Positions 26,860 through 35,427 of a stretch of 64,000 bases of DNA are shown here, one piece after another. How positions within the stretch are numbered: the first letter of the stretch is position 1; the number at the start of each line of letters is the position of its first letter. Under the pieces are notes generated by a model. It made no database searches. It saw only the letters and a program-made list of their open reading frames with translations, and was not told the DNA's origin. The DNA comes from an uncultured Mycoplasmatota bacterium (GTDB taxonomy: Bacteria > Bacillota_I > Bacilli_A > RF39 > UBA660), in the NCBI GenBank assembly GCA_900548695.1, contig URLC01000002.1, positions 248,001-312,000 of the forward strand. The letters run 5' to 3'. The translations under genes and the position numbers were made by a program.

Positions 26860-28923
26860 TTGAAAAAACTTAATTTAAATCAACCTGAAAAAAAGATTAA
26901 CTATAGTCAAATTATTCAAAAGAGATTTTTAGTTTTTTTGGTAGTTCTTCTTGTTTTGTTTTCGATATTAGGAATAAAACTTTATTCTGTTATGATTTTT
27001 AATAATCGTGAATATAAAAGTCAGTTAAAAGAGTTATCTTATACAAAAGTAGAAGGTACTAGTGCTCCTAGAGGTAGAATTTATGATCGAAATTATAATG
27101 TTATTGTTGATAATAAAGCAGTTAAAAGTATTACTTATAAAAAAGATAAGGGTGTTAGTATTAATGATATGATTGAACTTGCTTATTTAGTTTCACCACA
27201 TTTAGAGCTTAATTATGCTAGTTTGACCGATAGGGCTAAAAGAGAATTTTATTTGGCTAAGTATCCAGATTTATGTAATAAGAAGATTACAAATCGTGAA
27301 AAAGAAAAGGTTAAGATTGGTGAACTTAGTACTAAAGATTTAGAAGAATTTAAGATAAAAAGAATTACAGAAGAAGAGTTAAGTAGTCTTAATGATATTG
27401 ATTTAAAAGCAGCTTATTTATTTTATTTGATGAATAAGGGGTATACATATGATGAAAAGATTATTAAGGAAAATGCTACTGATACCGAATATGCGTATAT
27501 TGCTGAAAATAATGAAATATTGGAAGGTTTTAATACAAAACTTGATTGGGAAAGAGTCTATCCTTATGGTGATACCTTAAGAAGTATTTTGGGTACAGTT
27601 TCAACTACTACACAAGGTGTGCCAGTTGAAGAAAAAGATGAGTATTTGAAAAAGGGTTATGCTTTAAATGATAGGGTTGGACTTAGTTATCTTGAAAAAG
27701 AGTATGAAGAATATTTAAAGGGTGAGAAAGTTTCTTATCAAGTTGTTAATTCACACGACTTAAAACTTATTAAAGAAGGAAAAAGAGGTAATGATATTGT
27801 TTTATCTATTGATATTAGACTTCAACAGGAAGTAGAACGGATATTAACTGAGGAGGTTTTAAAGACTAAGAAAGAACCTAATACACAGTATTATGATCAT
27901 TCTAGTGTCATTATTCAAGATCCTAATACAGGTGAAATCTTGGCTATGGCTTCTAAGAAGTTAGTAGGTGATAAAGTAGTTGATAATACAGCTAGTGTCT
28001 TTACTTTACCGATTACACCAGGTTCTGTTGTTAAGGGTGCTTCGATGTTAGTTGGATATAATACAGGAGCAGTTAAAATGGGTGAATATATGGTAGATGA
28101 GTGTGTTAAGATCGCTGGTGCTCCGGAAAAATGTTCTTCAGTTAATAATCTTGGAACTATTAATGATATTACAGCATTAGCGAAAAGTAGTAATGTTTAT
28201 CAATTTAAAGCAGCTATTCGGGTTAATGGTCAAGAATATAGAAGAGGAATGAAACTTAATTTTAATCAAAAAGCATTTGATACTTATCGTGAAATGTATC
28301 ATTCATTTGGATTAGGTGTGAAAACAGGAATAGATTTACCTGGTGAAGATGATGGTTATGGTGCTAAAAAGGATACTAGTTCTGGTAATTTGCTTGATTT
28401 TGTCATGGGTCAGTATGAATCGTATACACCTATGCAATTATCTCAATATGTTACAACAATTGCGAATGGTGGTGAGAGATTAGTTCCTCATTTATTAAAA
28501 GAAGTTCATGCTTCTACTGAGGATGAGTCGTTAGGCAAAACTATTTTGTCAGTGGATAGGAAAGTTTTAAATACAATTGATACTAAACCAGAATATATGG
28601 CTAGGGTTAAAGAGGGATTTTATGCAGTTATGCATGCTCCTGGTGGTTATGGTCGAGGTTATATTGATGATAAGTTTGATGCTGCTGGGAAAACGGGTAC
28701 TTCTCAAAGTTTTATTGATAAGGATGGAAATGGTATCATTGATACTGAAACTATTACATCTTCATTTGTTGGTTATGCTCCTGCTAATAACCCTAAAATG
28801 AGTATTTTGGTTACTTCTCCAAACTCATCTCATCCTAATTCTAATACAGACTATGCTAGTTTAGTTACTTTACATATTACGAAGGCAGTTACTAATAAAT
28901 TTTTTGAATTATATGGTTATTAA
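26860..28923 (+). CDS. Class B penicillin-binding protein (PBP2-like transpeptidase)
   Basis: 687 residues, one N-terminal membrane anchor (about 23-45), a pedestal domain with GTSAPRGRIYDRNYNVI, and a C-terminal transpeptidase domain. The catalytic motifs are S389-V-V-K, S443-S-N and K611-T-G. It crosslinks peptidoglycan for elongation or division. No PASTA domains are present, which favours an elongation PBP2/PbpA over PBP2X, though the type is uncertain. The start is TTG at 26860 (AGAGGGA upstream); the first in-frame ATG would remove the membrane anchor. Confidence 0.92.
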   Translation: MKKLNLNQPEKKINYSQIIQKRFLVFLVVLLVLFSILGIKLYSVMIFNNREYKSQLKELSYTKVEGTSAPRGRIYDRNYNVIVDNKAVKSITYKKDKGVSINDMIELAYLVSPHLELNYASLTDRAKREFYLAKYPDLCNKKITNREKEKVKIGELSTKDLEEFKIKRITEEELSSLNDIDLKAAYLFYLMNKGYTYDEKIIKENATDTEYAYIAENNEILEGFNTKLDWERVYPYGDTLRSILGTVSTTTQGVPVEEKDEYLKKGYALNDRVGLSYLEKEYEEYLKGEKVSYQVVNSHDLKLIKEGKRGNDIVLSIDIRLQQEVERILTEEVLKTKKEPNTQYYDHSSVIIQDPNTGEILAMASKKLVGDKVVDNTASVFTLPITPGSVVKGASMLVGYNTGAVKMGEYMVDECVKIAGAPEKCSSVNNLGTINDITALAKSSNVYQFKAAIRVNGQEYRRGMKLNFNQKAFDTYREMYHSFGLGVKTGIDLPGEDDGYGAKKDTSSGNLLDFVMGQYESYTPMQLSQYVTTIANGGERLVPHLLKEVHASTEDESLGKTILSVDRKVLNTIDTKPEYMARVKEGFYAVMHAPGGYGRGYIDDKFDAAGKTGTSQSFIDKDGNGIIDTETITSSFVGYAPANNPKMSILVTSPNSSHPNSNTDYASLVTLHITKAVTNKFFELYGY

Positions 28924-28953
28924 AAAGAAAAGTTGCAATTTTTCTTTTTTTTT
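28922..28953 (+). terminator. Terminator of the PBP gene, overlapping the next promoter
   Basis: AAAAAGAAAA (28922-28931) pairs with TTTTCTTTTT (28940-28949), then more T. The loop contains the TTGCAA -35 box of the downstream promoter. Confidence 0.75.
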
Positions 28954-28961
28954 GATATAGT
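28933..28961 (+). promoter_or_regulatory. Promoter of the 144-residue unknown gene
   Basis: TTGCAA at 28933-28938, a 17-base nearly all-T spacer and an extended TATAGT at 28956-28961. It lies inside the preceding terminator. Confidence 0.7.
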
Positions 28962-28984
28962 ATGTCGGGAATTGGAGTGAGGTT

Positions 28985-29419
28985 ATGGAAAATGGAAAAT
29001 ATCAGGAATTAGTACTTGGACTATATACTGCTTGCGCTAATAGTTATCCAGAAAAAGATTCTAATGAGGTTTTTAAAGATCATATTTCATTATTAAAAGC
29101 TGCTTCTGATATTAGCGGTGATGTTGATGGCGATTTAGCTTCTGTTTTATCAATGATGACTTTATCAGTCGAAAAAAGACCAGATTTGTCCTTTGTAGAT
29201 AGAATTTCTTTTGTCTATGGGATGAGTAGAGCTAAGATAGAGTTATCAACTTTTGGATATGACTTTTTTAATCGACAAGGAAGATATGAAGAAGCTTATA
29301 AAGAATTTAGAATTATGGATGAAAATCTTATTGATCGCTATAATATTGATCAAGCTTCTTTGGGATATGAACAAGCAATTTTGTGGCAAGTAAAACCGAG
29401 GTTTTTGGAAAAGAAGTAA
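28985..29419 (+). CDS. Unknown soluble protein
   Basis: 144 residues, helical and acidic, with no motif I recognise. Segments such as KDHISLLKAASDISGDVDGDLASVLSMMTLSVEKRPDLSFVDRISFVYGMSRAK suggest a compact all-alpha fold. GGAGTGAGG precedes the ATG. It has its own promoter and is separated from rpmG by another promoter, so it is probably monocistronic. No functional clue from neighbours. Confidence 0.6.
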   Translation: MENGKYQELVLGLYTACANSYPEKDSNEVFKDHISLLKAASDISGDVDGDLASVLSMMTLSVEKRPDLSFVDRISFVYGMSRAKIELSTFGYDFFNRQGRYEEAYKEFRIMDENLIDRYNIDQASLGYEQAILWQVKPRFLEKK

Positions 29420-29447
29420 AAAACAAGTAATTATTGTAAAAAATCTT

Positions 29448-29475
29448 TTGCAATTTATCGTTTTTTTGATATAAT
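29448..29475 (+). promoter_or_regulatory. Promoter of rpmG
   Basis: TTGCAA at 29448-29453, a 16-base spacer and TATAAT at 29470-29475 with an extended TGA. It is strikingly similar to the 28933-28961 promoter. Confidence 0.8.
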
Positions 29476-29504
29476 ACCTATAGACGTGTAAGGAGGGATA
29501 GAAA

Positions 29505-29669
29505 ATGGCTAAAGTTGGAAATAGACAAATGAAAACTCTAGTTTGTACAGAGTGTAAATCAGAAAATTACCGAGTATCAAGAAATGTAAAAAATACTACA
29601 GAACGTCTTGAAATTAGCAAATATTGTCCAAGATGTAGAAAACATACAACACATAAGGAAAAGAAATAA
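29505..29669 (+). CDS. rpmG: 50S ribosomal protein L33
   Basis: A 54-residue protein found by reading the interval. It begins MAKVGNRQMKTLVCTECKSENY and ends in KYCPRCRKHTTHKEKK. The two CxxC pairs mark the zinc-binding (C+) form of L33, part of the large ribosomal subunit near the E site. AAGGAGGG precedes the ATG. It is followed by an efficient terminator and then efp. Confidence 0.95.
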   Translation: MAKVGNRQMKTLVCTECKSENYRVSRNVKNTTERLEISKYCPRCRKHTTHKEKK

Positions 29670-29693
29670 AATAAGTGATGAGCTTATTTTTTT
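29668..29693 (+). terminator. Intrinsic terminator of rpmG
   Basis: AAAATAAG (29668-29675) and CTTATTTT (29683-29690) around a 7-base loop, then T. It starts inside the stop codon. Confidence 0.85.
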
Positions 29694-29709
29694 GTAAGGA
29701 GTGAGTCGA

Positions 29710-30267
29710 ATGATTAGTACAAATGATTTAAAGAATGGTATTACTATTGAAGTTGACGGAGCTATTTATGTAGTTATGGAAACTCAACATGTAAAGCCAG
29801 GAAAAGGTGCTGCCATTGTTAAAACAAAACTTAAAAATTTAAGAACAGGTTCTATTATCGAAAAAACTTTTAATGCTGGTATTAAGGTACCAACTGCTCA
29901 TATTGATAAACAGTTAATGCAATATCTTTATACTATGAGTGATGTTTATTATTTTATGAATATGGATACTTATGAGCAATTAGAACTTGCTAAAGAAGTG
30001 GTTGGTGACAATGCTAAGTTTTTAAAGGAAAACTTAGAAGTATATATTACTACTTTTGAAGGAGAAGTATTGGGAATTGATTTACCAGATAAAGTTGAAT
30101 TAACTATTACGCACACTGAAGCAGCTGTTAAAGGAAATACTACTAATAATGCTTTAAAAGATGCAGAAGTAGAAACTGGATTTATTGTACGTGTACCTTT
30201 ATTTATTGAAGAGGGCGAAAAAATTATCGTATCTACTGCGGATGGTAAATACGTATCAAGAGCGTAA
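29710..30267 (+). CDS. efp: Elongation factor P
   Basis: Relieves ribosome stalling at polyproline. 185 residues, the standard length, with three beta-barrel domains. The modification loop reads KPGKG near residue 35, so the modified residue would be Lys, as in Bacillus (5-aminopentanolylation). The ATG at 29710 fits both the RBS (AAGGAG, 8-base spacing) and the usual EF-P start; an upstream GTG at 29701 is inside the RBS. The ymfF-ymfH pair, whose homologues are linked to EF-P modification, lies about 4 kb downstream. Confidence 0.97.
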   Translation: MISTNDLKNGITIEVDGAIYVVMETQHVKPGKGAAIVKTKLKNLRTGSIIEKTFNAGIKVPTAHIDKQLMQYLYTMSDVYYFMNMDTYEQLELAKEVVGDNAKFLKENLEVYITTFEGEVLGIDLPDKVELTITHTEAAVKGNTTNNALKDAEVETGFIVRVPLFIEEGEKIIVSTADGKYVSRA

Positions 30268-30279
30268 GCTCTTTTTTTT
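30258..30279 (+). terminator. Intrinsic terminator with the efp stop in its loop
   Basis: AAGAGC, loop GTAA (containing the efp TAA stop), GCTCTT, then T. Confidence 0.88.
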
Positions 30280-30365
30280 GTCTAGTGATTGTCTTTTATC
30301 ATATAAACTACTATTTTCTTTTTATAATTTGTTGTATAATTAGATTATAGATGGGAGTAAAGTAT

Positions 30366-32642
30366 ATGGCTAAGAAAAAACATAAGAAAAAAACAAAAAA
30401 AGGTTTTGAATATAAATTAGAAGTTTATGGTTTATTATTATTATTAGCAGCAATACTTGGTATTGGTAAGTATGGACCAGTCGGAAGAATTATTTCTTCA
30501 TTTGCTTTATTTTTGGTAGGGTCTATATATATGGTCTTGTTAGTTGTTTTCTTTATTGTTGGAGCTTATTTGTTAATCAAAAGAGAGTGGCCTGATTTCT
30601 TTTCCACGAAGTTAATTGGACTTTATGTTTTTGTGATTGGTTTTTTGATTATTATGCATCAAGACTTTGTATTACAAAATGATGGGAACATGATGTTGAT
30701 ATTTAAAGCAACCATAGATCAATTAGTGTCAGCTTTTAATGGTATCATGAATACAGGTATTTTAGAAGATTGGTATGCTGTCGGTGGCGGTATTGTTGGT
30801 GGTATTTTTGCTATTTTATTTGATAAATTATTTTCTTATACAGGAATGCAAATTGTTTCTTGGGTATTAATGGGATGTGGTTTCTGTTTATTTACTGGAT
30901 TTTCTATTTTAGAGTTTGCTAAAGAAAAAATGATGAATCAAAAAGAAAAAATGGCAACTAGAAAAGAGAAGAAGGCCTTAGCAAAAGAAAAGAAGAATGT
31001 TATTATTAGTAATGGCAATGAAAATGAAGATTTACCAGAGGAGAAGAGTAATCATATTAAAATTAATGATATTTCAGAGCTTACAAAAGTTTCAGTACAA
31101 GAAGATAAACAAGTAGAAGAAGTGCAAAGTTCTCCTAAACCAACGGGTAGTGGGGTTAATCATAGTTATCAATTGCCACCACTTAGTTTATTAGATCAAC
31201 CTCGGAAAAAACAAAAAGAAACTGATGGCAGTGTTATTGAGAAAAATATCGAAATATTAGAAAAAGTTTTAAAAGATTTTAAAATTGTGGGTAAAGTAGT
31301 GGAGGTTCATATTGGTCCTACTGTTGCGCAATATGAGCTTGAAATTGCTAGTGGTACAAGAGTTAATAAGATTACATCTATTAATAGAGAAATTGCTTTA
31401 GCACTTGCTAAGAAAGATGTTAGAATTGAAGCGCCTATTCCTGGTAAAAATACCGTTGGTATTGAGTTTGCTAATGATGTTTCTACACCAGTTAGTTTCT
31501 ATGAGATTATTAGTAGTAAACAAATGATGAATGCGATGGATAAAAAATTAATGGTACCACTTGGAAAAAGTATTATGGGAGATATTGGTGTTTGTGAAAT
31601 TAATAAAATGCCACATATGTTAGTTGCTGGTACAACGGGTTCTGGTAAGTCTGTTTGTATTAATGGTATTATTTGTTCTATTTTGATGCGGGCAAAACCT
31701 GATGAGGTAAAGTTAGTGATGGTTGATCCTAAAGTTGTTGAACTTTCCGTTTATAACGGTGTACCACATTTGATGTGTCCAGTTGTTAGTGATCCAAAGA
31801 AAGCGGCTGTTGCATTAGCTAAAATGGTTGCTGAGATGGAAAGACGTTATGAAACATTTAGTGAAACTAAGACCAAAAATATTGAGACATATAATGCGTA
31901 TATTGATAAGTGGAATGAAGAACATAAAGCGGATGATGTTAAGAAAAGTCGTTTGCCATATATTGTTGTAATCATCGATGAGCTTGCTGATTTGATGATG
32001 GTAGCAGCAAAAGAAGTGGAAGATTCTATTCTTCGTATTACACAAAAAGCTCGTGCAGCTGGAATTCATTTAATCGTTGCAACGCAAAGGCCTTCTACTG
32101 ATGTTATTACTGGTTTAATTAAAGCTAATATTCCATCAAGAATTTCTTTTGCAGTTGGATCTGGAATTGATTCACGTACTATTTTAGATCAAACTGGGGC
32201 TGAAAAATTACTTGGTAAAGGTGATATGTTATTTTTACCAATTGGTGTAAATTCACCAACTCGTATTCAAGGTTCCTTTATTACCGATGATGAAATTAAA
32301 CGGATTATTGATTATACTGTAGAGCAACAAAAAGCACAATATGATGAATCATTACTTAATTTAGAGACAATTGATCATAATGTTAGTTCAGCTAGTGGTC
32401 AAGAATTTGGTGATGCTGCGAATGATGAAGATCCATTATATAATGATATTGTTCAGTTTGTTATAGAAACACAAAAAGCTAGTGCATCACTTTTACAACG
32501 TAGGTTTAAGTTAGGATATAATCGAGCAGCTAGACTTATTGATTTATTGGAGGAAAGAGGAATTATTGGTCCATCTAATGGATCAAAACCAAGAGAGGTT
32601 TTAGTTCAATTAGGAGATACTAATGATAATAATGAGGAGTAA
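30366..32642 (+). CDS. ftsK: DNA translocase FtsK/SpoIIIE
   Basis: Pumps DNA through the closing septum. 758 residues: four N-terminal membrane segments (about 20-190), a charged Lys/Glu linker (about 190-290), a RecA-like motor with Walker A GTTGSGKS at about 422-429 and Walker B IIDELADL, and a C-terminal gamma winged helix (LQRRFKLGYNRAARLIDLLEERGIIGP) that reads oriented DNA sequences. The ATG at 30366 follows GGGAG; an in-frame ATG at 30351 is before that site. Given sigK elsewhere in the window it might serve forespore chromosome transport, but sequence alone cannot separate FtsK from SpoIIIE. Confidence 0.95.
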   Translation: MAKKKHKKKTKKGFEYKLEVYGLLLLLAAILGIGKYGPVGRIISSFALFLVGSIYMVLLVVFFIVGAYLLIKREWPDFFSTKLIGLYVFVIGFLIIMHQDFVLQNDGNMMLIFKATIDQLVSAFNGIMNTGILEDWYAVGGGIVGGIFAILFDKLFSYTGMQIVSWVLMGCGFCLFTGFSILEFAKEKMMNQKEKMATRKEKKALAKEKKNVIISNGNENEDLPEEKSNHIKINDISELTKVSVQEDKQVEEVQSSPKPTGSGVNHSYQLPPLSLLDQPRKKQKETDGSVIEKNIEILEKVLKDFKIVGKVVEVHIGPTVAQYELEIASGTRVNKITSINREIALALAKKDVRIEAPIPGKNTVGIEFANDVSTPVSFYEIISSKQMMNAMDKKLMVPLGKSIMGDIGVCEINKMPHMLVAGTTGSGKSVCINGIICSILMRAKPDEVKLVMVDPKVVELSVYNGVPHLMCPVVSDPKKAAVALAKMVAEMERRYETFSETKTKNIETYNAYIDKWNEEHKADDVKKSRLPYIVVIIDELADLMMVAAKEVEDSILRITQKARAAGIHLIVATQRPSTDVITGLIKANIPSRISFAVGSGIDSRTILDQTGAEKLLGKGDMLFLPIGVNSPTRIQGSFITDDEIKRIIDYTVEQQKAQYDESLLNLETIDHNVSSASGQEFGDAANDEDPLYNDIVQFVIETQKASASLLQRRFKLGYNRAARLIDLLEERGIIGPSNGSKPREVLVQLGDTNDNNEE

Positions 32643-32661
32643 TTTACTCCTTGTTTTTTTT
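32636..32661 (+). terminator. Intrinsic terminator overlapping the ftsK stop
   Basis: GGAGT (32636-32640) pairs with ACTCC (32646-32650), then TTG and eight T. The ftsK TAA is in the hairpin. Confidence 0.75.
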
Positions 32662-32744
32662 AAACTTTAGTGATATTATTTTGATGTCGTGATTACATTG
32701 TGATTGCGTATTTATTATGAAAGGAAAAATATAATAGGTGTTAT

Positions 32745-33341
32745 ATGAAAAACATTAAGTTTTATTCTAAACTTAAGCCAATATTAATTGGGACAGGAAT
32801 TTCTTTAATTTTAACTGGATGTAGTGGACAGGAGGTGGATTTTCCCCCAGAGACTGTAGATCCTATTACTCCTTCTTCTTTGGAAAAGAATTTTGATTGC
32901 TTTTCTTCTGAGGTGGAGATGGTAGATGATTTTATTTCTAATAGTCAAATCGAGCGAGCTTTTGATGTTGTAAAAGATACGTTTGTTACTGGAATTGATT
33001 TTATTTTTTATGATGAGCCAATCGGTAATGTTACTTTTGATGAGTTAACAGTAGAAAGTAAAAAAATTACTATGGATAATCTTAATTCTTTAGGAGTTAT
33101 GACTGATAAGGTAATTCCTGGTTGGAGAGAAGAATTAGGAGAGAAATATCAAGTTTCTTCTCAGTTTGTAGATGATGTTTATTTATCAGCGGTTGATAAA
33201 ATAAAAGACTATTTGGGTGATGAAAACTATCATGCTTTAGGAGAAATTAAAAATCAAATTACTCAGGATATTAATGATAAAAAAGACGATGCTAAAGAAT
33301 ATATTAAGTCATGGTATGAAGAATTTAGAAGCAGTAAATAA
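32745..33341 (+). CDS. Putative lipoprotein, unknown function
   Basis: 198 residues with a lipoprotein signal: KLKPILIGTGISLILTG then Cys26 (lipobox LTGC). The mature part is acidic and helical, with a Pro/Asp/Thr-rich stretch after the Cys. No conserved enzyme motif is visible. AGGTG and a TATAAT at 32730-32735 lie just upstream. It is flanked by ftsK and deoD with separate promoters, giving no hint of function. Confidence 0.7.
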   Translation: MKNIKFYSKLKPILIGTGISLILTGCSGQEVDFPPETVDPITPSSLEKNFDCFSSEVEMVDDFISNSQIERAFDVVKDTFVTGIDFIFYDEPIGNVTFDELTVESKKITMDNLNSLGVMTDKVIPGWREELGEKYQVSSQFVDDVYLSAVDKIKDYLGDENYHALGEIKNQITQDINDKKDDAKEYIKSWYEEFRSSK

Positions 33342-33362
33342 CAGTTTATTGTTTCTTTTTAT

Positions 33363-33391
33363 TTGTTCTTTTTCTTTATTCTTGATATAAT
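33363..33391 (+). promoter_or_regulatory. Promoter of deoD
   Basis: TTGTTC at 33363-33368, a 17-base T-rich spacer and TATAAT at 33386-33391 with an extended TGA. Confidence 0.65.
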
Positions 33392-33417
33392 GATAAATGT
33401 AGAAAGAAGGTATGTTA

Positions 33418-34134
33418 ATGGCTACGCCACATATAGAAAGTAAATTAGAAGATATTGCTCCAGTTGTATTAATGCCAGGTGATCCACTTCGAGCTAAATA
33501 TATAGCTGAGAAGTTTTTGACAGATTATAAATTGATTAATACTGTACGTAATATGTTTGGATATACTGGTTATTATAAAGGAAAACGTGTTACTGTTTTT
33601 GCATCAGGAATGGGAATTCCTAGCATTGGTATTTATTCTTATGAGTTATTTAAATTTTATAATGTAAAAAAAATTATTCGTATTGGGACTTCTGGATCTT
33701 TTCATAAAGATGTTAAAATTTTAGATGTTGTTTTATCCACTGGTTCTTATTGCAAAAGTTATTTTGATAAATTGCTTGATAATAATGATATTGATTATAT
33801 TGAAGCTAGTCAGTCGTTAAATGAAGAGATTAAAAAAGTAGCTAGTAGTAAGAATATTCCATTAAAAGTTGGTAAAACTATTACTAGTGATGTATTTGAT
33901 TTGTATTGTGATTCGGAAGATGCGTTTAGGGCTAATTTTTTAGGAGATGATTATTTATCTGTTGAGATGGAAGCTTTTGGTTTGTTTTATATAGCTCATA
34001 AACTTGGAAGAGATGCTAGTTGTTTGATGACCGTAGTTGATTCTTTTTATGATAAGAGAAGTCTTTCTAGTGAAGAAAGAGAGCGTTCGTTAAATCAAAT
34101 GATAGAAATAGCATTAGATGCGATTTTACTTTAA
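33418..34134 (+). CDS. deoD: Purine nucleoside phosphorylase DeoD
   Basis: Hexameric phosphorylase that splits purine (deoxy)ribonucleosides to base and sugar-1-phosphate for salvage. 238 residues with MATPHIESK, VVLMPGDPLRAKYIAE, ASGMGIPSIGIYSYEL, RIGTSGSF and the MEAFGLFYIAH substrate-site stretch, all DeoD-type. The ATG at 33418 is preferred over 33412 because AGAAGG is correctly spaced and the protein then starts like known DeoD proteins. No other nucleoside-salvage gene is adjacent. Confidence 0.94.
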   Translation: MATPHIESKLEDIAPVVLMPGDPLRAKYIAEKFLTDYKLINTVRNMFGYTGYYKGKRVTVFASGMGIPSIGIYSYELFKFYNVKKIIRIGTSGSFHKDVKILDVVLSTGSYCKSYFDKLLDNNDIDYIEASQSLNEEIKKVASSKNIPLKVGKTITSDVFDLYCDSEDAFRANFLGDDYLSVEMEAFGLFYIAHKLGRDASCLMTVVDSFYDKRSLSSEERERSLNQMIEIALDAILL

Positions 34135-34155
34135 AATTTTAGAATGGGGTGAAGT

Positions 34156-35427
34156 ATGGAATACGTAAAAAAAGATTTAGGTGCCTATCGTTTGCATCTA
34201 ATTAAAACTGATAAATTTAAGACTGTAACTGTTCGTATTGCTTTTCGTAGTCCTGTAGTTAAAGAAGAAATTACGATTCGTAATGTGTTGTGTGATATGT
34301 TTTTACAATCTAGTTTAAAATATCCTAGTAAAAGAGATTTGACGATTGAAGCTCAAGAGTTATATGCTGCTGATATTCAGACTTATAATTCTCGGTTGGG
34401 TAATTATAATAATTTGGATATCTATCTTTCAGTTTTAAATGATAAATATACTGAGGGTGGTAATTTAAAGAGGGCTTTAGAATTCTTAAATGAGATCGTT
34501 TTTCATCCTGATGTACATGGTAGAAAATTTTCACAGGAAAAGTTGGATATTGTTAAAACTACTATGAGAAGTCATTTATCGTCTTTGAAAGAAGATGGTG
34601 TAAGTTATAGTTTGTTGCGATTATTTGAAGTTATGGATAAGGGGAGAAGTTCTTCTTACCGAATGGTTGGTTATTTAGAAGATTTAGAGAAAGTAACGGT
34701 TGATGCTTTATATAGGTATTATGAAAAAATGATTCGTAGTGATTTGGTTGATGTCTTTGTTTGTGGAGATATTGATTTTAAGGAAATGACAGCGATGATT
34801 CGAGAGGTTGTTCCGATAAAGACAGTTAAAAGACAAAAAGTACCTTACGTTTTAGAAGATATTAAAGCACGTTCTAGAAGATTATTTTCTAAAGAAGTGG
34901 TTGATACATCGCAGTCTAAATTAGCTATTGGATGTCGTGCTTATGGGCTTAGTGATTATGAAAGAAATTATGCGCTTACTTTATATAATATTATTTTAGG
35001 TGGTAGTGGAGATTCTAAATTATTTAAAGAAGTTAGGGAAGAATACTCTTTGTGTTATGTAATTAATTCTGTACCTAATAAACTTGATCATTTAATTTTA
35101 ATTAGAGCAGGTATAGATAAAGAAAATTATGATAAGACTTTAGAATTGGTTGATAAAATTTTATTAGATATGCGAAAAGGAAAATTTCTTGAATCTGACA
35201 TAGATATTGCGAAAGAGTATTTTTGTACTGCTTTAGATGAAGTCATGGATAGTCCTAGTCGCATTATGGATAATTATTATATGACTGAATTAATTCAAAC
35301 AGATACTTTAGAAGAAAAAAGACGTAAGATTATGAATGTTACTAAAGAAGATATTATTAAAGTAGCTAAGAAAGTGAAAATGGATACAGTATTTTTTCTA
35401 GAGGGTGATAGTCATGAAGAAGATTAA
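34156..35427 (+). CDS. ymfF: M16-family peptidase-like protein YmfF (inactive-type)
   Basis: 423-residue member of the M16 (insulinase) family lacking the HxxEH zinc motif, like Bacillus YmfF. Conserved stretches include LFKEVREEYSLCYVINS in the C-terminal half. It overlaps the catalytic partner ymfH by 14 bases, so the two are probably made together and act as a heterodimer, like the alpha/beta mitochondrial processing peptidase. Annotators associate this pair with EF-P aminopentanol modification in Bacillus; efp is encoded 4 kb upstream. Confidence 0.85.
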   Translation: MEYVKKDLGAYRLHLIKTDKFKTVTVRIAFRSPVVKEEITIRNVLCDMFLQSSLKYPSKRDLTIEAQELYAADIQTYNSRLGNYNNLDIYLSVLNDKYTEGGNLKRALEFLNEIVFHPDVHGRKFSQEKLDIVKTTMRSHLSSLKEDGVSYSLLRLFEVMDKGRSSSYRMVGYLEDLEKVTVDALYRYYEKMIRSDLVDVFVCGDIDFKEMTAMIREVVPIKTVKRQKVPYVLEDIKARSRRLFSKEVVDTSQSKLAIGCRAYGLSDYERNYALTLYNIILGGSGDSKLFKEVREEYSLCYVINSVPNKLDHLILIRAGIDKENYDKTLELVDKILLDMRKGKFLESDIDIAKEYFCTALDEVMDSPSRIMDNYYMTELIQTDTLEEKRRKIMNVTKEDIIKVAKKVKMDTVFFLEGDSHEED

